Below, piece after piece: positions 15,211-22,662 of a stretch of 30,847 nt of DNA (position 1 is its first letter; every line of letters begins with the position of its first letter). The stretch is from Oscillospiraceae bacterium (GTDB taxonomy: Bacteria; Bacillota; Clostridia; Oscillospirales; Oscillospiraceae). The stretch spans positions 1-30,847 of the forward strand of contig SVKT01000004.1 in the NCBI GenBank assembly GCA_015068335.1, in the 5' to 3' direction. The position numbers were made by a program, and so were the translations under genes. The notes beneath the pieces are model-generated. The model was not told where the DNA came from. It worked only from the letters and a program-made list of their open reading frames with translations, and searched no databases.

Positions 15211-16388
15211 TTATAGTACGCGGAGCACGGCTGCGGCACCCAGCTTCTCTGCGGCTGCCTTTGCCTGTGCCTCCGTCATCGGTGCGGTGATGACGGCGCC
15301 GGGGGCGGCTTCCTTCACCTCGCCGCAGACGCCGGTGGCGTCGGCTGCGGAAAAGTCGCCGCGCAGATACCACTGCATCACCAGTTCCTCGCTGGGGAAC
15401 AGGTCGGCGCTCTCGCTCCAACCCAGATCGCGGCGCTTTTCGCGGTGCTGGATGGCGTCGATGATGTCGCCCATCAGCGCGGAAGCGGTGGGCTTCCGGC
15501 GCCGCGGCCGTAGAACATCACCTCGTCCGCCGCGTTGCCGCGGATCAGGCAGGCGTTGAACACATCATCCACGGTGGACAGCGGAGAACTCTCGGGCACC
15601 AGATGGGGGGCAACGTAGGCTGCCACCTTGCCGTCTGCCATACGCATAGCGTGGCCCAGCAGTTTGACCCGGTAGCCGGCAGAAGCGGCGATGTCCACGT
15701 CTTTCAGGTCCAGGGCGCTGATGCCCACCATACGGACGTTGGCGGGAGCCACTTCCTTGCCCCAGGCCAGGTTGGACAGGATGCAGATCTTGCGGCCGGC
15801 GTCGATGCCTTCCACGTCGGCGGTGGGGTCGGCCTCGGCGTAGCCCTTGGCCTGGGCTTCCTTCAACGCGTCGGCGAAGGAGGCGCCGTCCTGCACCATA
15901 CGGGTGAGGATGTAGTTGGTGGTACCGTTCAGGATGCCGGCGATCTCCTCGATCTGGTTACCGGCCATACACTGGAACAGGGGGCGCAGCAGAGGAATGG
16001 CGCCGCCCACGCTGGCCTCAAACAGATAGTTCACGTTCTTCTCCGCAGCGATGGCCAGCAGGTCCTTGCCGTAGGTCGCCACCAGTTCCTTGTTGGCGGT
16101 GACCACGTGCTTGCCGGCCAGCAGGGCGCGGCGGGTAAACTCCTGCGCCACCTTGGTGCCGCCGATGGTCTCCACCACCACTTCCACCTCGGGATCGTTC
16201 TCGATGACGGAGAAGTCCTTAACGAAGCGGTCTGCGTAGGGGCTGTCGGGGAATTCGCGGATGTCCAGAATATATTTGACCTCGACCTCCTCGCCCAGTT
16301 TGGAGGCGATGCTCTCCCGGTTGACCCGGGCGACCTCTGCCAGGCCGGAGCCCAGAGTACCGTGTCCCATAATTGCGATCTTTGCCAT
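15211..16388 (-). pseudogene. hom: Homoserine dehydrogenase, frameshifted
   Basis: The gene starts at an ATG at 16388 with AAGGAGAAAC upstream. The first frame (stop at 15474) codes an NADP-binding domain (IAIMGHGTLGSGLAEV), the KHVVTANKELVA loop and the catalytic domain with ILNGTTNYILTRM and AKGYAEADPTADVEG. It reads VMFYGRGAGSPPLPR and stops. The family continues GAGxxPTASAV. In another frame the sequence resumes exactly as PTASALMGDIIDAI and stays open to a stop at 15211. Only 2 nt lie between the GGA codon of GAG and the CCC of PTAS where 6 are needed, so 4 nt are missing near 15489-15495. Repaired, it would be about 393 residues, a normal length. The first frame alone loses about 90 residues including a helix of the cofactor domain. 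Either the gene is inactive or the sequence has an error. Confidence 0.85.
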
Positions 16389-16444
16389 AATCGTTTCTCC
16401 TTTGTTTCTATCGTTCCGTTCGTAATCTTTGTATACAGGGGTCA

Positions 16445-16469
16445 GGCAGGCGGCGCAGTTGCGCCTGCC
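16445..16469 (-). other. Intergenic hairpin between ThrR-like gene and hom
   Basis: An 8-bp perfect inverted repeat (GGCAGGCG/CGCCTGCC, loop 9) lies 15 bases after the stop of the ThrR-like gene. No T-run follows on the minus strand. It may be an attenuating or transcript-protecting structure. Confidence 0.4.
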
Positions 16470-16483
16470 GTGCATTTCCAAAA

Positions 16484-16924
16484 TCAACCGGCCAGGATCT
16501 CAAATTTCACCACACCGTCCAGATTCCCCACTTCCGCGATCAGTTGCTCCAAAGACTCCTCCATATCGCTGGTCTCCGCGGAGATGGTCACCGCGGCGCA
16601 GCCGTTGGTTGGGATGCTCTGGTTGATGGTGAGGATGTTGGCGCCGGACGCCGCAAACACGGACAGCACCCGACTGAGCACACCGGACGTATCCTTCAAC
16701 ATCGCGTAAAAGGTGATGATGTGCTCCGATTTCATATCGTTGAAGGGCTGCACGGAATCCTTGTACTTATAAAAGGCGCTGCGGCTGATGCCCACCTTTT
16801 GGGTGGCGGCGCCGACCGTGTCCGCCTCGCCGGTCTGCATCATACGCTTCGCTTCCGCGACCTTCACGAAAATCTCCGGCAGCGCGTCTGCCGCCACAAT
16901 GTAATACTTGACCGCCTTGGCCAT
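16484..16924 (-). CDS. UPF0735 ACT domain protein (ThrR/PheB-like regulator)
   Basis: This 146-residue protein has an N-terminal helical part with a helix-turn-helix-like segment (ATQKVGISRSAFYKYKDSV, about 40-58) and a C-terminal ACT domain (ITFYAMLKDTSGVLSRVLSVF onward). It matches the UPF0735 family; a Bacillus member, ThrR, represses threonine synthesis genes. Placement directly upstream of hom and lysC supports a role as the local regulator of the aspartate pathway (inference). I chose the ATG at 16924 because AGGAGGTGG sits just upstream. It has its own promoter (16965-16993) and leads the unit. Confidence 0.9.
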   Translation of the reverse strand: MAKAVKYYIVAADALPEIFVKVAEAKRMMQTGEADTVGAATQKVGISRSAFYKYKDSVQPFNDMKSEHIITFYAMLKDTSGVLSRVLSVFAASGANILTINQSIPTNGCAAVTISAETSDMEESLEQLIAEVGNLDGVVKFEILAG

Positions 16925-16964
16925 TCGTCCACCTCCTGTGGTCATTTGTCTTTCCACGTCGCCC

Positions 16965-16993
16965 ATCGTACCATATTTTTATTCCCGGCGCAA
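16965..16993 (-). promoter_or_regulatory. Promoter of the ThrR-hom-lysC unit
   Basis: On the minus strand TTGCGC (16988-16993) and TACGAT (16965-16970) are 17 bases apart with TGG before the -10 box. The -35 box is poor, so the TG extension probably matters. The leader of about 35 bases leaves no room for a T-box. I see nothing else in 16994-17100. Confidence 0.6.
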
Positions 16994-17100
16994 CCGGAAT
17001 CCGGCAAAATTCCTTTGGCAGAATCACGAATGTTCTCCCGAACCGTCCGCCCGTGGTGGTCAAATTGCCGACTGTGGTGGAATTTTGCCCAAAAGCGCAG

Positions 17101-17128
17101 AAAAGAACCGCCTTTCGGCGGTTCTTTT
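17101..17128 (-). terminator. Rho-independent terminator of the ddl-to-aminopeptidase unit
   Basis: A perfect 12-bp stem (AAAAGAACCGCC/GGCGGTTCTTTT, loop of 4) lies 23 bases after the aminopeptidase stop. The stem itself ends in TTTT on the minus strand, and a second TTTT follows soon after. Confidence 0.85.
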
Positions 17129-17151
17129 GGCTGTGTTCGGTTTGACCGCGA

Positions 17152-18549
17152 TTATGCCTGATAGATGGCCTTCACGCCCTTGTAGGTCTCGTAGCAGTCC
17201 AGTTTGGACACCACCTCGAAGGGCGCGTGCATACTCAGCACCGGAACGCCGGCATCCAGCGTTTCGATGTTGCGGTTGGCCATATAGGCGGCAACGGTCC
17301 CGCCGCCGCCTCCGTCCACCTTGCCCAGTTCCACCAGTTGCCAGAGAACGTCGGCCTCGTCGAACACGCGGCGCACATAGGCCACCGTTTCCGCACCGGC
17401 GTCGGAGGCGCCGGCCTTGCCCCGGGCGCCGGTATATTTGCAAAGGCCCACGCCGTAATTCAGGAACGCGGCGTTTCGCTTCTCATAGACGTCGGCATAA
17501 TGGGGATCGTAGGCCGCGGACACGTCGGCGCTCAGACAGAAGGACTTTTCAAAGCACACCCGCAGAGGAACGTCCTGGGCGGCGCACAGGTCTTCCATAA
17601 AGGTGTCGAAGGCCGCGGATTTCATACCGGTGACGCCGTCGGAGCCGATCTCCTCCTTGTCCGCCAGAATGCACACAGCCGTCTTTTCCGGCGTTTCTTC
17701 CAGATCCAGCAGCGCCCGCAGAGCGGCGTAGCCGCAGACGCGGTCGTCGTGGCCGTAGGCGCCGATCATAGAGCGATCCAGGCCGATGTCCACCGCGTCC
17801 ATCGCGGGAACGGCCTCCAACTCGGCAGAGGTGAAATCATCCTCGGTGATGCCGTACTTCTCGTTGAGGATCTGCATCACCGCCAGTTTCACACGGCCGG
17901 TATCCTCCTCGTCGCCGATGGGACGGCTACCCAGCAGCAGGTTCAGCGTCTCGCCGGAGAAGGCGGTGCCCAAAGGCTTCTGGGACTGCTCCGCACCCAG
18001 ATGGGGCAGCAGATCGGTGATGACCATTCTGGGGTCGCCGGCGTCGCCGCCGATGTTCACCACAACGGAGGAGCCGTCTTTCAGCGCCACCACACCGTGC
18101 AGTTCCAGAGGAATGGTGACCCACTGGTACTTGCGGACGCCGCCGTAGTAGTGGGTCTTGAAATAGGCCAGTTCGCTTTCCTCGTAGAGGGGGTTGGGTT
18201 TCAGATCCAGACGGGGCGAGTCGATATGGGCGGCTGCGATCTGAGCGCCCTCCGCCAGACTCTTCCTGCCGATATGTGCCAGCAGCACTGCCTTGCCCCG
18301 GTTGCAGACATACAGTTTGTCGCCGCACTTCACGTCCATTCCCCGGACATAGGGCTTATAGCCCTGCGCCTCCGCCAGGCGGATGCTCTCCGCGGCACAC
18401 AAACGCTCGGTCTTGCCGGCGTCCAGATATGCCTTGTAATCGGTGCAGTAGGCCTCCATAGCAGACAGTTCCTCCGGCTTCACGCGGTCGTAGCCGTTCT
18501 TCTTGCCGGAGAGCAACTGTTTCTTCAATTCCTTGATGGCGTCAGACAT
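17152..18549 (-). CDS. M18 family aminopeptidase
   Basis: This 465-residue metallo-aminopeptidase removes N-terminal, often acidic, residues from peptides in the cytosol. The two-zinc site is visible: AAHIDSPRLD (His109, Asp111), GAYGHDDRV (Asp268 region), ADKEEIGSDG (Glu299/Glu300), SADVSAAYDP (Asp342) and SMHAPFEVVSK (His441). Length is normal. I chose the ATG at 18549 because AAGGAGGAG lies upstream; the frame up to 18591 adds 14 residues over the previous gene. It is the last gene of the unit, 23 bases after the Sua5-CoaE fusion. Confidence 0.95.
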   Translation of the reverse strand: MSDAIKELKKQLLSGKKNGYDRVKPEELSAMEAYCTDYKAYLDAGKTERLCAAESIRLAEAQGYKPYVRGMDVKCGDKLYVCNRGKAVLLAHIGRKSLAEGAQIAAAHIDSPRLDLKPNPLYEESELAYFKTHYYGGVRKYQWVTIPLELHGVVALKDGSSVVVNIGGDAGDPRMVITDLLPHLGAEQSQKPLGTAFSGETLNLLLGSRPIGDEEDTGRVKLAVMQILNEKYGITEDDFTSAELEAVPAMDAVDIGLDRSMIGAYGHDDRVCGYAALRALLDLEETPEKTAVCILADKEEIGSDGVTGMKSAAFDTFMEDLCAAQDVPLRVCFEKSFCLSADVSAAYDPHYADVYEKRNAAFLNYGVGLCKYTGARGKAGASDAGAETVAYVRRVFDEADVLWQLVELGKVDGGGGGTVAAYMANRNIETLDAGVPVLSMHAPFEVVSKLDCYETYKGVKAIYQA

Positions 18550-18572
18550 TGCAAACTCCTCCTTCACAGGTG

Positions 18573-20243
18573 TCAGTTGTTTTCCCGGCACTTTTCCTGC
18601 CGGATGGTCTCGATGAGGCGGCCGAAAAAGAGGCGGGCCTCTTGGCGGAACTGCTCCGGCAGTTCCGCGATGTTGTTCAACTCGTAATCGCAGCGGCTGC
18701 GGTAAAATTCATCCGTTTTCTGGGCGGAGATCCGCAGACGGGCATACTGCTCCGTGATGCCGTCCCGCGCCATAATGCGGCGGACACGCAGTTCCACCGG
18801 AGCGGTCACCGCCACCGTGCGGTCGCACAGGCGGTCCAGCCCGCATTCCAGCAGGTTGATGGCGTCGATGGCGTACAGTCCGTCGCCGCCCTCGGCCACC
18901 ATACGCTCCACTTCGGGTACCAGCAGGCGGAAGATGATCTCGTTCAGTTGTGCCAGCCGTTCCTTCTGGCCAAAGACTTCCTCGCCCAGTTTCTTGCGGT
19001 TCAGGGTTCCGTCCGCTTCAAAAGCGCCGGGGAAGCACTGGCTGATGGCATCGCGCAGCGCGGCGCTGCCGGTCAGCATTTCGTGGTACACCGCGTCGCA
19101 GTCGATCACCGTGCCGCCCAGATCCCGGATGGCGTCCAGCGCGCTGGTTTTTCCCGCGCCGGTGCCGCCGGTGATGCCCAGCACTACCCGGGCCGCGTCG
19201 GCCTCGATGACGTGGAAGCCCGCGGCCTTTTTCAGGCGGTTGCTCACGGCCAGACCCAGCCCCTGATTGTCCGGACACTGGGCGTAGATCTCCGTCACGT
19301 CGCATTCGTCAAAGGTGCGCAGCGCCGCAAACACCCGCTGCGCCTGCGCCTGCTTGTCAAAACTGGAACCCAGCGTCTGCACGCGCCGCCCGTCGAACAG
19401 GTGCGCGTATTCGTCAAAGCAGATAACGCCGGCGCCCTCCCCCGCGCGGCGCAGGATCTCCCGCGCAGAGGCATCCGGGGAGCCGGTGACCACAGTGACC
19501 GGCGCCTTGGGGGCGTAATGACGGTATTTCATACCGGGCGCTCTGGCGACCTCGTCCATTTGCAGCGCCCGGGTAACGGCCTTGTCCACGGCAACGGTGC
19601 CGACGACCTGTTCCAGCGCTTCCAGCGGCAGACCGCCGGGACGCAGCAGCCGGGGCGGCTGGCAAGTCAGATCCAGAATGGTGGACTCCACGCCCACACT
19701 GCAACTTCCGCCGTCCACCACCGCCTCGATCTTTCCGCCCATATCTTCCAGCACGTCCGCCGCCGAAGTACAACTGGGGCGGCCCGATGTGTTGGCACTG
19801 GGCGCGGCAACGGGAACGCCCGCCTCCCGGATGATGGCCAGCGCCACCGGGTGGTTGGGGCAGCGCACCGCAACGGTATCCAGTTTTGCCGTGGTCTCGT
19901 CGGGCACGTTGGCCTTGCGTTTGAGGATCATCGTCAGGGGGCCCGGCCAGAACTTCCGCGCCAGCGTGTAGGCCATAGGCGGGATATCCTGGCAGAACCG
20001 GGGCAGCCACTGGGCGCCGGTGATGTGCAGGATCAGGGGATTGTCCTGGGGTCTGCCCTTCGCCTCGAAAATGCGGTTCACCGCGTTGGGGTCCAGTCCG
20101 TTGGCGCCCAGTCCGTACACCGTTTCCGTGGGAAGCGCCACCAGTCCGCCCTCTCGCAGGATCTTAGCCGCGGCCCTGACCTTTTCTTCCACTTCTTTCT
20201 GCTGCCCGCGGATGTCCCGCAGGTCGTAATAGATCGTTTGCAT
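18573..20243 (-). CDS. Fused threonylcarbamoyl-AMP synthase (Sua5/TsaC) and dephospho-CoA kinase (CoaE)
   Basis: This 556-residue protein joins two normally separate enzymes. Residues 1-210 are the YrdC/Sua5 catalytic domain (LPTETVYGLGANG, IFEAKGRPQDNPLILHI, FWPGPLTMIL, AAPSANTSGRPS), which makes threonylcarbamoyl-AMP for tRNA t6A37. Residues about 211-350 are the Sua5 C-terminal domain with the linker RHYAPKAPV (241-249). Residues about 353-550 are dephospho-CoA kinase, the last step of coenzyme A synthesis. Its P-loop is GITGGTGAGKTS (356-367), and DCDAVYHEML (381-390) and the DAINLLECGLD stretch also match. Both halves keep their key motifs, and no stop or frameshift lies between them. 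The start at 20243 has AGAGGCGAG upstream. It follows prfA by 23 bases, where prmC would sit in Bacillus. Confidence 0.92.
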   Translation of the reverse strand: MQTIYYDLRDIRGQQKEVEEKVRAAAKILREGGLVALPTETVYGLGANGLDPNAVNRIFEAKGRPQDNPLILHITGAQWLPRFCQDIPPMAYTLARKFWPGPLTMILKRKANVPDETTAKLDTVAVRCPNHPVALAIIREAGVPVAAPSANTSGRPSCTSAADVLEDMGGKIEAVVDGGSCSVGVESTILDLTCQPPRLLRPGGLPLEALEQVVGTVAVDKAVTRALQMDEVARAPGMKYRHYAPKAPVTVVTGSPDASAREILRRAGEGAGVICFDEYAHLFDGRRVQTLGSSFDKQAQAQRVFAALRTFDECDVTEIYAQCPDNQGLGLAVSNRLKKAAGFHVIEADAARVVLGITGGTGAGKTSALDAIRDLGGTVIDCDAVYHEMLTGSAALRDAISQCFPGAFEADGTLNRKKLGEEVFGQKERLAQLNEIIFRLLVPEVERMVAEGGDGLYAIDAINLLECGLDRLCDRTVAVTAPVELRVRRIMARDGITEQYARLRISAQKTDEFYRSRCDYELNNIAELPEQFRQEARLFFGRLIETIRQEKCRENN

Positions 20244-20266
20244 ATGCTCGCCTCTGTTTGTGTGAT

Positions 20267-21337
20267 TTATGCTTCTGCCGCCTCTCCGCTGCCCAGCCGC
20301 TCGGCCCGGGCGGCGGTGGTCAGGGCGTCCGCCAGTTCGTCCAGACTGCCGTCCATAATCTGATCGATCTTGTACAGCGTCAGGGCGATGCGGTGGTCCG
20401 TGACCCGCCCCTGGGGGAAGTTGTAGGTGCGGATGCGCTCGCTGCGGTCTCCGCTGCCCACCTGACTTTTCCGCTCCGCGGCGGCGACACTCTCCTGCTT
20501 CTCCCGCTCCATCTCATACAGGCGGGAGCGCAGGACTTTCATCGCCTTGTCCTTATTCTTATATTGGCTGCGCTCATCCTGGCACTCCACCACCAGCCCC
20601 GTGGGCAGATGGGTGATGCGGATGGCGGATTCCGTCTTGTTTACGTGCTGTCCTCCGGCGCCGGAGGCGCGGTAGGTGTCGATCTGCAAGTCCTTCGGGT
20701 CAATGGCAAACTCCACATCCTCCGCCTCCGGCAACACCGCCACCGTGGCGGCGGAGGTCTGGATGCGGCCGCCGGACTCCGTCACCGGGATCCGCTGGAC
20801 GCGGTGGACGCCGGACTCGAATTTCAGCCGGGAGAAGGCGCCCTGCCCCTCAATGAGCATACTGCACTCCTTGACGCCGCCCAGTTCCGTTTCGTGGAGG
20901 CTGACGACGTCCGTCTTCCAGCCTTTGGCCTGCGCGTACATCGTATACATCCGGCAGAGGTCGCCGGCAAACAGCGCCGCTTCCTCTCCGCCGGTGCCCG
21001 CCCGGACTTCCAGGATCACGTTTTTGTCGTCATTGGGGTCTTTGGGCAGCAGCAGGACCCGCAGTTCCTCCCACAGCGCCGCCGCTTCTGCCTTTGCCGC
21101 GGTCAGTTCCTCCTGCGCCAGGGCCCGGAATTCGGGGTCGCGGAGCAGTTCCTCCGCCTCGGCGCGGCGCTGCTCCGCCCGCTTGCAGGCGCAGAAGGCC
21201 TCGGTCACGGGGATCAGTTCTTTCAGTTCTCGGTTGATGCCGCGCAGTTTTTCCGCGTCGCCGTAGACGGACGGGTCGGACAACTGTGTCTCCAACGATT
21301 CCCGACGCAGCACCAGCGCGTTCAGTTTTTCCAGCAT
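20267..21337 (-). CDS. prfA: Peptide chain release factor 1
   Basis: This 356-residue factor ends translation at UAA and UAG. The GGQ hydrolysis motif is at 228-230 (ASGAGGQHVNKTESAIR), and the codon-reading tripeptide is PVT at 184-186 (RIPVTESGGRIQTSAATVA), which marks RF1 and not RF2. Length is normal. The start at 21337 has AAAGGAG upstream. The Gln-methylating enzyme gene prmC is not next to it on either side. Confidence 0.97.
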   Translation of the reverse strand: MLEKLNALVLRRESLETQLSDPSVYGDAEKLRGINRELKELIPVTEAFCACKRAEQRRAEAEELLRDPEFRALAQEELTAAKAEAAALWEELRVLLLPKDPNDDKNVILEVRAGTGGEEAALFAGDLCRMYTMYAQAKGWKTDVVSLHETELGGVKECSMLIEGQGAFSRLKFESGVHRVQRIPVTESGGRIQTSAATVAVLPEAEDVEFAIDPKDLQIDTYRASGAGGQHVNKTESAIRITHLPTGLVVECQDERSQYKNKDKAMKVLRSRLYEMEREKQESVAAAERKSQVGSGDRSERIRTYNFPQGRVTDHRIALTLYKIDQIMDGSLDELADALTTAARAERLGSGEAAEA

Positions 21338-21377
21338 ATTGCCGCTCCTTTCCGGGGTTGGTGAAAGGGGGCGCAGA

Positions 21378-21860
21378 CTAGTTCAGATGCTCCCGCACCT
21401 GACGCAGGAATTCCTCCCGCCAGAAATCGTAACCCACGGAGCCGGGCAGCAGAGAGCCTGCCGCGGCGTGACCGCAGGGGGTGTACAGGTCCATCTGTTC
21501 AAAGACCTCCTCGCTGCGGCGCAGGCTGCGGCGGGTGGCGAGATACGCGGCAGCGGAGATCTCCCCGCCCCGCTCCTTCAAAAAGCCCCGCACCACGCTG
21601 CTGCACCGTCCCGCCCACACCGGCGTGCCGATGATGACCAGACGATACTCCGACAGCGGACGGCTGGTCTCCACGGGATGGATGGGGTCTGTGGTCCGGC
21701 GGACGGCGTCCCGTCCGCAGCGCAGCCAGCCCCAGAAGCCGTCGCGCCTGGCGTCATCCCGCAGTTCCACCAGTTCGGCGTCCAGTTCCATTGCGATGTA
21801 CTTCATCGCCTTTTTGGTATTTCCCGTTCTGGAATAATAGATGCACAATACGTCGTTCAT
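21378..21860 (-). CDS. Flavodoxin family protein
   Basis: This 160-residue protein has the FMN phosphate loop YYSRTGNTKKAM at residues 8-19 and the second flavin loop IIGTPVWAGRCSSVVRGFL near 75-93. These place it with flavodoxin-like or NADPH-quinone-type redox proteins; the substrate is unknown. The start at 21860 has AAGGAG upstream. It sits 11 bases after the YdcF gene and 40 bases before prfA. Confidence 0.85.
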   Translation of the reverse strand: MNDVLCIYYSRTGNTKKAMKYIAMELDAELVELRDDARRDGFWGWLRCGRDAVRRTTDPIHPVETSRPLSEYRLVIIGTPVWAGRCSSVVRGFLKERGGEISAAAYLATRRSLRRSEEVFEQMDLYTPCGHAAAGSLLPGSVGYDFWREEFLRQVREHLN

Positions 21861-21871
21861 CGTGATGCTCC

Positions 21872-22633
21872 TTAATCAAAAATCAGCGTCTTCACCAGCG
21901 CGAAGGCCTCCCGGAGATAGTAGTTTGCCGTCAGCCACCACCAGGGCAGTTCCGCCGGGATGCCCACCGTGGTCAGTTCCGCCCGACGGGCGATCAGTTC
22001 TGCCCGGAAAATATGGAAATCATTGGTCACCACGCCGATCACGGCGGTGTCCGTGTCGATGCCGTGGGATCGCAGCAGTTTCTTGGAAAAGGCGAAATTC
22101 TCCGCCGTGGAGGTGGAACGCTCTTCCAGCAGCAGCCGTTTGCCCCACGCGTCGTTGACCCGGGTCAGTTCCCGCCGCATACATTCGGCTTCCGTGATGA
22201 ATTCGCCGTCGCCCTGTCCGCCGGAGAGCACCACCGGCACCTCCGGATGCGCCTCCATATACCTGCGCGCGGCGTTGATGCGGGTCCGCAGGGCGGCGGA
22301 GGGCGTTTTGCCGTTGACGCCCGCGCCCAGCACGATGACCGCATCCACCGGCTCCGTGCCGTATTCCCGTTCTCCGTGGGCGAGGATCACCGCCTCGAAG
22401 CAGATCAGCACCGCCGTCACAAGGCAGACGCCGACAAGGAAAAGTCTTTTACATACCTTGAAAAAATTGTGCTTTCCCGCAAATCTGCCCAGCGCGATCC
22501 ACAGCAGACACAGTCCTGCCAGGCCAAAGGCCAACTGTGCGGAAAACCGGACTCCCGGTACCCCCCACAATCCAAGCCCCAGCACAGCCAACACCGCTGC
22601 GGCGGTCAAAAACGCTTTTTCTCCTTTGTTCAT
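21872..22633 (-). CDS. YdcF family membrane protein (DUF218)
   Basis: This 253-residue protein has three hydrophobic segments in its first 85 residues and then an outer or membrane-proximal DUF218 domain. Family marks are VDAVIVLGAGVNGKTPSAAL, VPVVLSGGQGDGEFITEAECM, EERSTSTAENFAFSK and VVTNDFHIFRAELIARRA. Some relatives (SanA, ElyC) act in envelope integrity, which fits the ddl-murF neighbourhood, but the reaction is unknown. I chose the ATG at 22633 because AGAGGAAAC lies upstream. The frame up to 22696 would overlap the ABC-F gene and adds hydrophilic residues before the first membrane segment. Confidence 0.88.
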   Translation of the reverse strand: MNKGEKAFLTAAAVLAVLGLGLWGVPGVRFSAQLAFGLAGLCLLWIALGRFAGKHNFFKVCKRLFLVGVCLVTAVLICFEAVILAHGEREYGTEPVDAVIVLGAGVNGKTPSAALRTRINAARRYMEAHPEVPVVLSGGQGDGEFITEAECMRRELTRVNDAWGKRLLLEERSTSTAENFAFSKKLLRSHGIDTDTAVIGVVTNDFHIFRAELIARRAELTTVGIPAELPWWWLTANYYLREAFALVKTLIFD

Positions 22634-22662
22634 CGCTGTTTCCTCTGCGGCGGATGCCGCGG

